A DNA stretch of 64,000 nt from Bradyrhizobium diazoefficiens USDA 110 (GCF_000011365.1 NC_004463.1:9041829-9105828), one strand, 5' to 3'. Counted from the first letter of the stretch, positions 24,977 through 34,392 are shown. Notes: generated by a model not told the origin, from the sequence alone. A program made the numbers and translations.

Positions 24977-25918
24977 TCACTGTGAAGCGCCTGGAGTGTT
25001 GCAGTAACGGGCCACTGCCTTCGTGCGTGTATCGCACGTCATCTCAAGTTTCAGATCGGATTCAGCCTCAATTTCCGGATGCCCGCGGCGCCAGCTCCCA
25101 CGCTCGACGGCGGCTAGAAAGCTGTCGAGCTGAGCATTGAATGCTGTCGGCTCTTCCAGATTGATGGTGTGGCCGGTGTTGGGACAGATCCAAAGACCGG
25201 CGTTGGGAAGCACTGCTTTCAGCATCAGGTTAGTCTCAAGGCAGGGCGCGTCTTCATCGCCCAGGGCCAGCAATACCGGTGTTCGCATCGTTGAGAACTG
25301 ATCGGCCAGATCATGCAATGGCGGTCGCACCCCCTGACAGCGCGCCATCGTATTCGACATACCTAGCGGTGAGTGGTGACGCAGGCGTTCCTGGAACTCT
25401 TCCCAGCTCCGTGTGTCCTTGTATTTGAGTTGAATACGAGTCTGACCATGCGCCATTCTCCGGGCCATCGCGTCCATCCCGCGCTCGATGAAAGCCCGCG
25501 CGAGAATGGAGGTTTCTCTCGACCAGGCGTCCTGCTGGGAAGGAGCCGATCCGGATCCCACACCGGCCGCGACAATCGCGCTGGCTCTCTTCGGATAGCG
25601 TAATCCGAACTGCAAGGCGGCATATCCGCACATGCTCAATCCGACCAGGTGTGCGTGTTCGACAGCGAGGCCACGCATGACGGCGGCGATGTCGTTCACA
25701 GCGAGCTCCCAGCCATATAGCGTCGGATCGTCAGGAACGTCGCTGGGGGCATATCCGCGAGCGTTGAAAGTGATGCAGCGATAGGCACGAGAAAAGTAGC
25801 GAACCTGGGTTTTCCATCCGCGGCTATCTGAGCCGAACTCGTGCAGGAAAATGATCGGATGACCTTCCCCGGCTTCCTCAAAATAAAGCTTCACACCCGT
25901 GGCATCGATATATGGCAT
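24977..25918 (-). CDS. Alpha/beta-fold hydrolase
   Basis: A 313-residue hydrolase: oxyanion region FLHEFGSDSRGW, nucleophile elbow GLSMCG (Ser95), acid ALGDEDAP (Asp221 or 223) and base NTGHTINLEEP (His250). The HEFGSDSRGW segment resembles HGxxGxxxxW of esterases and 3-oxoadipate enol-lactonase-like enzymes. The substrate is unknown. Residues after about 275 (RRGHPEIEAESDLKLE) are less conserved. Next to the broken MFS transporter and LysR fragment it may be part of a former catabolic module (uptake, hydrolysis, regulator), although the RHH gene lies in between. Confidence 0.85.
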   Translation of the reverse strand: MPYIDATGVKLYFEEAGEGHPIIFLHEFGSDSRGWKTQVRYFSRAYRCITFNARGYAPSDVPDDPTLYGWELAVNDIAAVMRGLAVEHAHLVGLSMCGYAALQFGLRYPKRASAIVAAGVGSGSAPSQQDAWSRETSILARAFIERGMDAMARRMAHGQTRIQLKYKDTRSWEEFQERLRHHSPLGMSNTMARCQGVRPPLHDLADQFSTMRTPVLLALGDEDAPCLETNLMLKAVLPNAGLWICPNTGHTINLEEPTAFNAQLDSFLAAVERGSWRRGHPEIEAESDLKLEMTCDTRTKAVARYCNTPGASQ

Positions 25919-26040
25919 CTGACTTCCTGTTCACCTGAACGCGTCTACGTGAGCAAAATGCTGGTCTATGACCGGATTTGACTTGATGGGCTTTCGTCCC
26001 GGCCGTTTCTGCAAGGCAACGCTGAACGATCGTCCCCTTA

Positions 26041-26265
26041 TCAATTTGTTGCCGCGCGTTTCACCTTTGAAAACCCCTTGTCTGTTGCCATGAATCTTTG
26101 GATCATCGGAGCGATGAGCTTGGCGGGATCGGGTGCCGGCTGTCCGCTCTCGCGCGCGATCGCCTCGGCATAGGCGAGGAGATTGCGATGGACGGCAGCC
26201 GGCAACTCGACGGCGATCTTCACCGGCTTATCGTCGAGGATGGTTCCGAGCTTCAGCTTGCTCAT
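26041..26265 (-). CDS. DUF2274 protein, last gene of the trb operon
   Basis: A 74-residue protein: MSKLKLGTILDDKPVKIAVE, LPAAVHRNLLAYAEAIARES, DPAKLIAPMIQRFMATDKGF. This small family almost always follows trbI. The beta-then-helix layout (VKIAVELPAAVHRNLLAYAE) resembles ribbon-helix-helix proteins, so it may be a regulator of the operon. Its start overlaps the trbI stop by four bases. Confidence 0.85.
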   Translation of the reverse strand: MSKLKLGTILDDKPVKIAVELPAAVHRNLLAYAEAIARESGQPAPDPAKLIAPMIQRFMATDKGFSKVKRAATN

Positions 26266-27464
26266 CGGCTTGCCTCCTGGCGGTAGGGAGCCAACACCAA
26301 ATCCCGCGTAACGATGACCCGCACCGGGAAACCTGGCCGGATGGTCAGCGTCGGCTGGATGTTGAGCTGGCGCTGCACGATCTGCTGGCCGGTCTGGCTG
26401 ATGCTGTTGGACGCGCCGCTACGGATCGCTTGAACGAGGTTGTTCTCATTCTGGCTCGTGCCCGCCTCGCCTCCGACGCTGAGCATGGTCGAGAGGACGG
26501 CAGCCTTGAACAGCATGCCCCAGTGGTTGTCGACCTCATCCTCGAGACCGGCATAACCACCGGTGTCGGCGCCGGGCTGGCGCTCTAGCACGATCGAGTT
26601 GCCATCCGGCATGATGATGCGGGTCCAGACCAGGAGGATGCGGGACTGGCCGAACGCGACGGAGCTATCGTACTGACCTATCAGTTTGGCACCCTGCGGG
26701 ATCAGAAGATATTTGCCAGACGGACTGTCCCAGACCGCCTCGGTCACCTGTGCGGTGACTTGGCCGGGCAGATCGGAACGAATGCCCGTGATGAGCGCAG
26801 CCGGAATCACGGTGCCCGCCTGCACGACGTAAGGTGAGGCCTTGGCTTCGAGCCGTTCCGGACTGACCGTGCGCTTGTCTGTCGGAGCAGTGAGGAAGGC
26901 CGTCTTGCGGTCCTGCATGTTCTGGGCAGATCCGGCATCGACGGGCGGTGTCGCGGCCGGAGTGGCCGTGGCGCCAGCGGAGGCATTCGGGATGAGTTGG
27001 CCGACGCTCTGCGGTTGCTGAGCAGTTTGGGCAAAGAGGCGGCTGACCCGCGCCGCCTCGATTTCCTGGCCCCTGCGCTGCGTCTCGGGATCTGACGTCG
27101 CCGCCATCGTGTTCGGTGCAGCGCCGGTGTTGAGGATCGGCTTGCCGAGATCGCCGGGCAGCGGCGGCCCGAGCGGCGGTGCTTGACGCGGCAGGCCGGT
27201 ATAGTCTTTCGGCAACCCGGCCAGACCCTCGGCCGAAGGCCGGTTCTGGGTGCTGAGCAGTTCTTGGCCGCTCTGCGCCTTGTTGCCGGTCTGGAGCGCG
27301 TAGCCGAGCGCGCCCGCGACCGCGAGGGCAGACAGCGCGCCGAGGCCGACAAGGACCTTGCGCGAGAGCCGTGTGACACGGGGCCGCTCGCCTCGGAGCC
27401 GCAGGTCCGGCGGCGCGACGGGCGGAATGTCGCCCTGACGTTCGTCTTCGCTGTCTATCGCCAT
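26262..27464 (-). CDS. trbI: Conjugal transfer protein TrbI (VirB10-like)
   Basis: A 400-residue inner-to-outer-membrane spanning channel protein of the type IV secretion system. A cytoplasmic start, one membrane segment at about residues 33-55 (VLVGLGALSALAVAGALGYA), a Pro/Gln-rich periplasmic linker, and the C-terminal TrbI domain: YVVQAGTVIPAALITGIRSD, LPGQVTAQVTEAVWDSPSG, LLIPQGAKLIGQYDSSVAFG and LVWTRIIMPDGNSIVLERQ. The C-terminus RPGFPVRVIVTRDLVLAPY is complete. It overlaps trbG by ten bases. Confidence 0.95.
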   Translation of the reverse strand: MAIDSEDERQGDIPPVAPPDLRLRGERPRVTRLSRKVLVGLGALSALAVAGALGYALQTGNKAQSGQELLSTQNRPSAEGLAGLPKDYTGLPRQAPPLGPPLPGDLGKPILNTGAAPNTMAATSDPETQRRGQEIEAARVSRLFAQTAQQPQSVGQLIPNASAGATATPAATPPVDAGSAQNMQDRKTAFLTAPTDKRTVSPERLEAKASPYVVQAGTVIPAALITGIRSDLPGQVTAQVTEAVWDSPSGKYLLIPQGAKLIGQYDSSVAFGQSRILLVWTRIIMPDGNSIVLERQPGADTGGYAGLEDEVDNHWGMLFKAAVLSTMLSVGGEAGTSQNENNLVQAIRSGASNSISQTGQQIVQRQLNIQPTLTIRPGFPVRVIVTRDLVLAPYRQEASR

Positions 27465-28534
27465 GCGCGCGGCCTTCCGTCGGTGCGGACGATGCGCACG
27501 CGCCGCTCACTATCCTTGTCGCCAAGACGCAATTCGGCGGCGGCGAACAAGCGGTCGACGATGTAGTAGTTACGGTTTGCTCGGTAGTTCACCAGTTCGG
27601 AGCCGCCGGCTGGACCTATCACGAACAGCGGCGGCATTTCACCCTGGGCGATACCGCTTGGGAACTCGATGTAGACCTTGTTGCCGTCATCAAAGGCGCG
27701 CAGCGGACGCCAGGCCGGGTCGTCGCCCTCAATAGAGTAGCGGAAGTTGATCGAGGCGAGATCGACGCCAGCCGCAATTGGCGCCGCAGTTTCAGCGGCC
27801 GCATTCTGCCGCCGAAGCGCAATCAGCTGGTCCTCGGGATACTGCCAGGAGACCGAGGCCATATAGGTCTTTTCCGTCGAGCACAGCTCGAGGAGATAGG
27901 TCCGCCGATCGGTGTTGATCACGAGATTGGTGACCAAATCCGGCCGCGTCGGCTTGACGAGGATATGAATCTTCTTGGTCGCGCCCGCGCCGCTCTCGGT
28001 ATCGCCGATGATCCAGCGCACAGTGTCACCGGCGGCAACCGGACCGGAGCCGACGAGTTGCTCACCCTCCTGGAGGGCGACATCTGTGATCTGGCCGGGC
28101 GCCGTGTAGACCTGGTAGAGGGCTCCGCCGGAGAACGGATAGACCTGTACTGCGTTGATGAAACCATTGCGGACCGGCTGCACCCGTGCCGCGGCGTTGG
28201 CCTGTTTGACGCGAACCTTTGGATCGGCGGCTTCCGGGACGCGTTTGCCGGCGGCGAGCGGCTTCAACTGCCCGGGCAGTGGCAGCGGCTGGGGCAACTC
28301 CACGATTTTGACGGGCGGCGCCGGGTCGACGGTGAGCGTCGCAGGCTCCGCAGTGTCGTAGCTGATGTCGGGTGGGATGAAATTGTGCGCGCAGCCGCCA
28401 AGGGCTGAGACGGATATCAGCAAAGCCGTCAAAGCGGATTTACGGAAAGACGTATCGCCGTCCTTCCGGTTTTGATGAACGATGGAAAAACGCGAAGCCG
28501 GACCGCCGGCTTTTGCGAAAATCGGCGGGGTCAT
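27455..28534 (-). CDS. trbG: Conjugal transfer protein TrbG (VirB9-like)
   Basis: A 359-residue component of the outer-membrane core complex, periplasmic. From the ATG at 28534 a lipoprotein-type signal peptide follows (ALTALLISVSALGGCAHNF; lipobox Cys), then the VirB9/CagX domain: FINAVQVYPFSGGALYQVYT, APGQITDVALQEGEQLVGS, KKIHILVKPTRPDLVTNLVI, NTDRRTYLLELCSTEKTYMA, and the ending NRNYYIVDRLFAAAELRLGD. The ATGA overlap with trbF decides the start. Confidence 0.95.
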   Translation of the reverse strand: MTPPIFAKAGGPASRFSIVHQNRKDGDTSFRKSALTALLISVSALGGCAHNFIPPDISYDTAEPATLTVDPAPPVKIVELPQPLPLPGQLKPLAAGKRVPEAADPKVRVKQANAAARVQPVRNGFINAVQVYPFSGGALYQVYTAPGQITDVALQEGEQLVGSGPVAAGDTVRWIIGDTESGAGATKKIHILVKPTRPDLVTNLVINTDRRTYLLELCSTEKTYMASVSWQYPEDQLIALRRQNAAAETAAPIAAGVDLASINFRYSIEGDDPAWRPLRAFDDGNKVYIEFPSGIAQGEMPPLFVIGPAGGSELVNYRANRNYYIVDRLFAAAELRLGDKDSERRVRIVRTDGRPRAWR

Positions 28535-29220
28535 TGTCCCAGCTCCTTTGACCAGTTGATGGCGTTGACGTAGATGCCGAGTGGATTCTTGCGCAGCCGA
28601 TCGGCGTCGGTGGGCGGCTGAATCGCGATGGTGAGGATCGCGGTCCAACGCGTGGTGCCGGCGAGCGCCCCGTCCTGAAAGCGGTGCTCAACCCAGGCCA
28701 CGCGAAAACTGTCGGGCGAGGCGCGGATGACGCTGGAGACGTCGATCGCGACCTGCTGCTTGCCGAGATTGGCGAAGGGGTCGTTGGCGCGGGCGTAGTC
28801 GTTCAGCGCCGCCGCGCCCGCCGTGGTTGTGAAATCATAGGCCTGCAGCCAGTTGTGCCGCACGATGATCGGGTCGGCCGGAAGCGAGCGAACGATCTGA
28901 ATGAAGTGGGCGAGATACCAGGCGATCTGTGGGTCGTTCGGCCTGTAGTCGGCGGTAGCGGGCGCCATGACTTGCGCTTCGCCGAGCTTGTCGACCTGCA
29001 CCACCCAGGGAACGACAGTGCCGTGCGTGGATTGCCAGACGAGTCCACCGGCAAGGCCGCAGGACAGCATCAGCGAACCGAAGGCCATCAGCCGCCAGTT
29101 CCTGGCCTGCACCCGGGCGGATCCAATGCGCTCATCCCAAACTTGCGCTGCGCGCTGGTAGGGGGTTTCTGGTTCGGGCGTGCGGCCGTAACGAACCGAC
29201 GATCGCCGGAAGACTGACAT
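28531..29220 (-). CDS. trbF: Conjugal transfer protein TrbF (VirB8-like)
   Basis: A 229-residue bitopic inner-membrane protein that nucleates the channel. Short cytoplasmic start, one membrane helix (LMAFGSLMLSCGLAGGLVW, residues about 44-62), and a periplasmic VirB8 fold with WYLAHFIQIVRSLPADPIIV, ALNDYARANDP, VSSVIRASPDSFRVAWVEH and RWTAILTIAIQPPTDADRLR, NPLGIYVNAINWSKEL. The NPLGIYV motif is characteristic. Three bases separate it from trbL. Confidence 0.95.
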   Translation of the reverse strand: MSVFRRSSVRYGRTPEPETPYQRAAQVWDERIGSARVQARNWRLMAFGSLMLSCGLAGGLVWQSTHGTVVPWVVQVDKLGEAQVMAPATADYRPNDPQIAWYLAHFIQIVRSLPADPIIVRHNWLQAYDFTTTAGAAALNDYARANDPFANLGKQQVAIDVSSVIRASPDSFRVAWVEHRFQDGALAGTTRWTAILTIAIQPPTDADRLRKNPLGIYVNAINWSKELGQ

Positions 29221-29223
29221 TCG

Positions 29224-30585
29224 TTATTCTCCTCCCGAGAGGTCGACGGAGTGGCCGCCGCCATGGCTGTCGCCGGATTTGAGGGCTTGCGCGGTGGTCT
29301 GAGCGCCGTGAATGACGGTCTGATTGCGCTTGACGCGTTGGGCCCAGGCGGGCGGACCGCTCTCGCTCGGCACTTGAGATGCGGCTCCATCGTTTGCGGC
29401 CGCGCCGCTCCGAATGGTCCCCATCGTCGAGGAGCCACCCGTGTTGGCGACGCCGGCACGGGCGCCAGAAGTGAAGCTCTCCGTCATTGTCCCTGCCGCT
29501 TGCGCAGCGGCGCGTCTGACGGGAGCTGCCGCGTGACTAGCCGCCGCACGGCCTGCACCGCCGAGACCGGACGCGACGCCGCCGGCGCCGGACCGACCGG
29601 CTGATGCGAGGCTGTAGGCGGAGGACATGCCGCCCGCCATCGCCGCACCGCCGCGCGCGGCAGCCGCAGCACCAGAGCTGGCTGCCATCGCTCCCCTTCC
29701 GGCCAAACCGAGCGCCGCGCCGCCGACCATCGCTGTACCGGCAACAGCCAGACCCGTGCCGACGGTAGCGCCCGCACCAAGCTGCGGCGCGCCGGAAACA
29801 AGCCCGGTCGCGATGCCGGGCCCGAAGATGCCGAGGCCCAGCATAGCGAGCGCCGCGAGCACGACAGAGAGCGCCTGCTCGATCGTCGGCTGGCCGCCGG
29901 CATAGGCGGTGGTGAACTGCGAAAAGAGCCCGGTGCCGATGCCGACGATGACGGCGAGCACCATGACCTTCACGCCGGAGGCAACGACATTGCCCAGCAC
30001 CTTCTCCGCGAGAAAGGCGGTCTTGTTGAAGAGCGCGAACGGAATGAGGATGAAGCCGGCGAGCGTCGTCAGCTTGAACTCGATCAGCGTGACGAAGAGC
30101 TGCACCGCCAGAATGAAGAAGGCGATCAGCACCAGCAGCCAGGACACCATCAGCACGGCAATTTGTACAAAGTTGGAAAAGAAGCTGGTGAAGCCCATCA
30201 TTTGGCTTGCGGAGTCGAGCAACGGCTGCCCGGCGTCGAGGCCGACCTGCGCAAGCCGGCCGGGCCGCAGGAAGTCCGCCGTCGAGATCGACGAGCCGCC
30301 GGCCTTCAGGCCGAGGCCTGCGAAGCTGTTGAAGATGATGCCTGAGAGCTTGGTGAAGTTAGTGATGATGAAGGCAAAGAAGCCGATGTAGAGGGTCTTC
30401 TTCACCAGTCGCTGGAGAATGTCTTCGTCTGCGCCCCAAGCCCAGAACAGGCCCGCGAGCGTGATGTCGATGACGATCAACGTCGACGACAAATACGTGA
30501 CCTCGCCCTTGATCAGGCCGAAACCCGAATCAATGTAGGTCGTGAAAGTATTGAGAAAGGTGTCGATGACGCCGACGTTGTTCAC
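29224..30585 (-). CDS. trbL: Conjugal transfer protein TrbL (VirB6-like)
   Basis: A 453-residue polytopic inner-membrane protein of the mating pore. I start at the GTG at 30585 (VNNVGVIDTFLNTFTTYIDS), which overlaps the trbK stop (GTGA); upstream residues are not family-like. Several membrane helices (LIVIDITLAGLFWAWG, LMVSWLLVLIAFFILAVQLF, VMVLAVIVGIGTGLFSQF) are followed by a Gly/Ala-rich C-terminal third (AAARGGAAMAGG, VRRAAAQAAG), as usual for TrbL. It needs the core complex of TrbI/G/F to work. Confidence 0.94.
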   Translation of the reverse strand: MNNVGVIDTFLNTFTTYIDSGFGLIKGEVTYLSSTLIVIDITLAGLFWAWGADEDILQRLVKKTLYIGFFAFIITNFTKLSGIIFNSFAGLGLKAGGSSISTADFLRPGRLAQVGLDAGQPLLDSASQMMGFTSFFSNFVQIAVLMVSWLLVLIAFFILAVQLFVTLIEFKLTTLAGFILIPFALFNKTAFLAEKVLGNVVASGVKVMVLAVIVGIGTGLFSQFTTAYAGGQPTIEQALSVVLAALAMLGLGIFGPGIATGLVSGAPQLGAGATVGTGLAVAGTAMVGGAALGLAGRGAMAASSGAAAAARGGAAMAGGMSSAYSLASAGRSGAGGVASGLGGAGRAAASHAAAPVRRAAAQAAGTMTESFTSGARAGVANTGGSSTMGTIRSGAAANDGAASQVPSESGPPAWAQRVKRNQTVIHGAQTTAQALKSGDSHGGGHSVDLSGGE

Positions 30586-30902
30586 GGCTTCTCTCCCTTT
30601 GGAACAGCCGTCATCGGCTGAGTGGCCGGCGCGGCTTGCGGCAGACGTGGCCGCGCCGGCCTGCCGAAGAAGCGCGCGCGGTTCTCCTTCCAAACCGCCT
30701 GGCAGTGCGGATCTTCGGCATCCTGGGGTCCAAGCTCGGCGCAGCGGAGCAGCTCGGCCGAGAGGTCATCGGGAGCGGAGACAGAGGGGGCGTCGGATAC
30801 CGGCCGCTCGGCTGGACGCCGATGGATGACGTGCAGCGCGGCGAGGAAAATCACGAACACGACGATCATCGCGCCTGCGCGAAAGATATCCGAGCGCTCC
30901 AT
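30582..30902 (-). CDS. trbK: Entry-exclusion-type protein TrbK
   Basis: A 106-residue protein with an N-terminal membrane helix (IFRAGAMIVVFVIFLAALHV) and a polar tail containing two Cys residues (LLRCAELGPQDAEDPHCQAV). The layout and position between trbJ and trbL match the alternative TrbK family. It would prevent redundant transfer into cells already carrying the element. It starts ten bases after the trbJ stop. Confidence 0.85.
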   Translation of the reverse strand: MERSDIFRAGAMIVVFVIFLAALHVIHRRPAERPVSDAPSVSAPDDLSAELLRCAELGPQDAEDPHCQAVWKENRARFFGRPARPRLPQAAPATQPMTAVPKGEKP

Positions 30903-30912
30903 GATCGGTGCC

Positions 30913-31671
30913 TCAGTTGCCGCTGAACATGGTGACGTTGCCCGGCTGATAGCCGCTGCGTGTCGAGAAGATTTTGTATTGCTGCTGGCCCTGCGACTCG
31001 GTCGCCGTTACGCGCGCCTGCTCCAGCGCATCCGCCCGTCCCTTCGCGGCGAGCACCGCGACGAGATCGGATAGCTGCTGGGATTGCAGCGCGAGGAGTT
31101 GGTTGCCGGCTTGAGCGGCTTGCAAAGCGCCACTTGCCGACTGACTGGCGGTAACCAGCGTACTCATTGCGCTGGAGTTGGTCGAGATATTGCCGACGAC
31201 GCCGGCCTGCACCTTCAGCGAGTCTTCGAAAGCGCCCACCGAGTTCTGCCAACGACTTTGAGCCGCGGCAAACATTGTTGCATTGGAGCCCGTCGCCGCC
31301 GCCGTGCCGTAGGTGCTGGAATACATCGTCTGGACGCGCTCGACGTTGAAGGCGATGTTCTGGGCCTGGCTCAGCAGTGACTGGGTCTTGGCAATCGATG
31401 ACTGAAGCTGGGTCAGCGTCGACAACGGCAGGTTGGCGAGGTTCTTTCCCTGATTCACCAGGCTTTGGGCCTGATTGGTCAGCATCTGGATCTGATTGTT
31501 GATCTGCTGCAGCTCGCGCGCCGCGGTCAGCACGTTCTGGCTGAAGTTGGTGGGGTCGTAGACGATCCACTGCGCAAGGACCGAGGTCGTCGAAAGCGGC
31601 GAGATCGAAAAGGCGAGCGAGAGAGCCGTCGCAGCGGCCAAGCCAGCGCGCCGCACTTCGAGAGCGGTCAT
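30913..31671 (-). CDS. trbJ: Conjugal transfer protein TrbJ (VirB5-like)
   Basis: A 252-residue periplasmic pilus-associated protein. Signal peptide LAAATALSLAFSISPLSTTS ends around QWIVYDP; the mature part is helical (TAARELQQINNQIQMLTNQA, QSLVNQGKNLANLPLSTLTQ) and ends with LVAVLAAKGRADALEQARVT. WIVYDPTNFSQN and the following long coiled coils are typical of TrbJ. Overlaps trbE by four bases. Confidence 0.94.
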   Translation of the reverse strand: MTALEVRRAGLAAATALSLAFSISPLSTTSVLAQWIVYDPTNFSQNVLTAARELQQINNQIQMLTNQAQSLVNQGKNLANLPLSTLTQLQSSIAKTQSLLSQAQNIAFNVERVQTMYSSTYGTAAATGSNATMFAAAQSRWQNSVGAFEDSLKVQAGVVGNISTNSSAMSTLVTASQSASGALQAAQAGNQLLALQSQQLSDLVAVLAAKGRADALEQARVTATESQGQQQYKIFSTRSGYQPGNVTMFSGN

Positions 31672-34106
31672 GATTGCACCTCCAGGTTTGTCAGGTCAGG
31701 GATGAGATCGGCGGCCCACAGCAGTTCGTGATCGGCGAGCCAGGCGGCCGTGAAGTCGTCACGGCCGTGCTCGGCAAGCAGCCGTTCGATTGCGGCATGG
31801 TCGGTCTTGGAGGAGGCGGCGCAGAAGGCGAGCGCAACTGGCCCAAGGCCGAGCTCGAACAGCCGATTGCCGCGACGAGACTGGCAATAGTAGTCGCGCT
31901 TCGGCGTCGCCCGCGCGATGATCTCGATCTGGCGGTCGTTCAAGCCGAACCGCTGGTAGATGGCGGTGATCTGCGGTTCGATCGCGCGCTCGTTCGGCAG
32001 GAATATCCGCGTCGGGCAGCTCTCGACGATCGCTGGCGCGATGTTGCTGCCATCGATGTCGGAAAGCGATTGAGTGGCGAAGACGACGGAAGCGTTCTTC
32101 TTCCGCAGGGTCTTCAACCATTCCCTGAGCTGTTGCGCGAAGGCTGGATCGTCGAGGACGAGCCACCCCTCGTCGATGATGAGGAGGGTCGGCCGGCCGT
32201 CGAGCCGGCCCTCGATGCGATGGAAGAGGTAGGTGAGGACGGCAGGCGCCGCGCCTGCGCCGATCAAGCCCTCGGTCTCGAACGCCTGCACCGACGCAAA
32301 GCCGAGCTGCTCGGCCTCCGCGTCGAGCAAACGGCCGGAGGAGCCGCCGACGCAATAAGGTTGCAGCGCCTGCTTGAGTGCGGTCGATTGCAACAGAACC
32401 GTCAAACCGGTGATCGTGCGTTCCTCGGCCGGTGAGGACGCCAGTGACGTCAATGCCGACCAGACGTGCTCCTTCACGGTCGGATCGATGGTGACGCCCT
32501 CCTTGGCGAGGATTGCCGTCACCCATTCGGCCGCCCAGGCGCGCTCGGCCGCATCGCCGATACGTGCGAGGGGTTGAAGGGAGACTGAATCTTCGGCGCT
32601 GTTGGACAGACTTCCGCCGAGGTCGTGCCAGTCGCCGCCCATGGCAAGGGCCGCCGTGCGGATCGAGCCACCAAAATCGAAGGCGAAGATCTGGCTTTTC
32701 CGGTAGCGCCGGAACTGGATCGCCATCAGCGCCAGCAGCACGGATTTGCCGGCGCCGGTCGGGCCGACGATCAGGGTGTGGCCGACGTCGCCGACATGCA
32801 GCGAAAACCGGAACGGCGTCGAGCCTTCGGTCTTACCGAAGAAGAGCGGGGAGCTGCGGAAATGCTCATCCCGATCTGACCCGGCCCAGACCGCTGAAAG
32901 CGGAATCAGGTGAGCGAGGTTCAGTGTCGAGAGCGGCGGTTGGCGAACGTTGGCGTAGGCGTGACCCGGCAGAGAGCCGAGCCAGGCTTCGAGCGCGTTC
33001 ACCCCTTCCGGCATGCAGGTGAAGTCGCGCCCCTGGATCACCTTCTCGACGAGGCGAAGCTTCTCAGTGGCGAGACCGGGGTCCTCGTCCCAGACGGTGA
33101 CGGTCGCGGTGATGTAGGCTTGACCGACGTCGTCGGTGCCCAGTTCCTGCAAGGCGAGATCGGCGTCAGTGGCCTTATTCGCCGCATCGCTATCGACCAG
33201 TGTCGAGGCCTCGTTGGTCATCACCTCCTTGACGATGGCTGCAATCGACTTGCGCTTGGCGAACCACTGCCGGCGGATCTTGGTCAAGAGTTTCACCGCC
33301 TCGGTCTTGTCGAGGAGGATCGCGCGGGTCGACCAGCGGTAAGGAAAGGCAAGCCGGTTCAGCTCGTCGAGGATTCCGGGATAGGTCGCGGTCGGAAAGC
33401 CGACCACCGTGAGTGTACGAAGATGATGGTTGCCGAGCCGCGGCTCGAGGCCACCGGCAAGCGGTTCGTCCGCGAGCAGCGCGTCGAGATGCATCGGCGT
33501 CTCGGGGACGCGCACGCGCTGTTGCCGGGTCGAGATCGTCGAATGCAGGTAGGTCAGCGTCTCGCCATCATCGAGCCACGCCACCTCAGGCATGAACCCT
33601 TCGACAAGTTGCAGGACGCGGTTGGTCCGATCAACAAAACCACGCAGCAGCTCGTGGGGATCGACGCCGCTCTGCGCGCGGCCCTCATAGAGCCAGCCTT
33701 CGATCCGCGAGGCGTCCTCAGCCGGCGGGAGCCAGACGAAGGTCAGGAAATAGCGGCTCTCGAAATGCGCGCCCGCCTCCTCGAAAGCGTCCCGCCGCTC
33801 CAAATCGACCAGCGCTGATGCGGCGTCAGGAAAAGTATTGTGCGGATAAGTCTGGGCGGCGATGCGCTGGGCCTCGACGAAGATCGCCCAACCTGAGCCG
33901 AGACGGCGGAGCGCGTTGTTGAGTCGGGCCGTTACGCCGACCAGTTCGGCAGGCGTCGCGCTGTCGAGATCCGGCCCGCGGAAGCGCGCCGTGCGCTGGA
34001 ACGCGCCGTCCTTGTTGAGGACGACGCCCTTCTCGACCAAAGCGGCCCAGGGCAGGAAGTCGGCAAGACTGTGGGGCCGGTTGCGGTATTCGGCGAGGTT
34101 CAGCAT
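31668..34106 (-). CDS. trbE: Conjugal transfer ATPase TrbE (VirB4-like)
   Basis: An 812-residue inner-membrane-associated ATPase that powers pilus and channel assembly. From the ATG at 34106: MLNLAEYRNRPHSLADFLPW is the usual start. The CagE/TrbE N-domain is followed by the RecA-like ATPase with Walker A VGPTGAGKS (about residue 450), Walker B LLIIDEGWLVLDD (about 645), and FATQSLSDI, PTRIFLPNERA and YCQSRRGNRLFELGLGPVAL. The frame is intact over its whole length. It begins seven bases after the trbD stop. Confidence 0.96.
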   Translation of the reverse strand: MLNLAEYRNRPHSLADFLPWAALVEKGVVLNKDGAFQRTARFRGPDLDSATPAELVGVTARLNNALRRLGSGWAIFVEAQRIAAQTYPHNTFPDAASALVDLERRDAFEEAGAHFESRYFLTFVWLPPAEDASRIEGWLYEGRAQSGVDPHELLRGFVDRTNRVLQLVEGFMPEVAWLDDGETLTYLHSTISTRQQRVRVPETPMHLDALLADEPLAGGLEPRLGNHHLRTLTVVGFPTATYPGILDELNRLAFPYRWSTRAILLDKTEAVKLLTKIRRQWFAKRKSIAAIVKEVMTNEASTLVDSDAANKATDADLALQELGTDDVGQAYITATVTVWDEDPGLATEKLRLVEKVIQGRDFTCMPEGVNALEAWLGSLPGHAYANVRQPPLSTLNLAHLIPLSAVWAGSDRDEHFRSSPLFFGKTEGSTPFRFSLHVGDVGHTLIVGPTGAGKSVLLALMAIQFRRYRKSQIFAFDFGGSIRTAALAMGGDWHDLGGSLSNSAEDSVSLQPLARIGDAAERAWAAEWVTAILAKEGVTIDPTVKEHVWSALTSLASSPAEERTITGLTVLLQSTALKQALQPYCVGGSSGRLLDAEAEQLGFASVQAFETEGLIGAGAAPAVLTYLFHRIEGRLDGRPTLLIIDEGWLVLDDPAFAQQLREWLKTLRKKNASVVFATQSLSDIDGSNIAPAIVESCPTRIFLPNERAIEPQITAIYQRFGLNDRQIEIIARATPKRDYYCQSRRGNRLFELGLGPVALAFCAASSKTDHAAIERLLAEHGRDDFTAAWLADHELLWAADLIPDLTNLEVQS

Positions 34107-34113
34107 GGAAGTC

Positions 34114-34392
34114 TCACACGCCGAGGTAAGAAGGATAGCGGAGGTGGCGTCGAACGACGTCCACGAACTGCGGGTCGCGCTTGGCCGCCCAGACCGCCGC
34201 GGCATGGCCCACGGCCCAAATCAGCGCGCCGGGGATCCAGAGGTGGAGGCCGAGCGCTATTGCCGCGGCCAACGTGCCGTTGGCGATCGCAACCGTGCGG
34301 GGCGCGCCGCCCATCAGGATTGCCTCGGTGAGCGCGCGATGAACCGGCGCGAAGAAGCCCGGCACGTCTAGATCGATGATGCCGGCCATCAC
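34114..34392 (-). CDS. trbD: Conjugal transfer protein TrbD (VirB3-like)
   Basis: A 92-residue inner-membrane protein. It reads PGFFAPVHRALTEAILMGGA, PRTVAIANGTLAAAIALGLH, LWIPGALIWAVGHAAAVWAA and KRDPQFVDVVRRHLRYPSYL, the standard TrbD layout with two adjacent membrane helices. It partners TrbE. Its start overlaps the trbC stop (ATGATG; the second ATG is an equally good start). Confidence 0.94.
   Translation of the reverse strand: MMAGIIDLDVPGFFAPVHRALTEAILMGGAPRTVAIANGTLAAAIALGLHLWIPGALIWAVGHAAAVWAAKRDPQFVDVVRRHLRYPSYLGV

Noticed and set aside
31674..33818. Long plus-strand frames antisense to trbE
   Set aside because: Shadow frames of a GC-rich gene; no domain, no ribosome-binding site.
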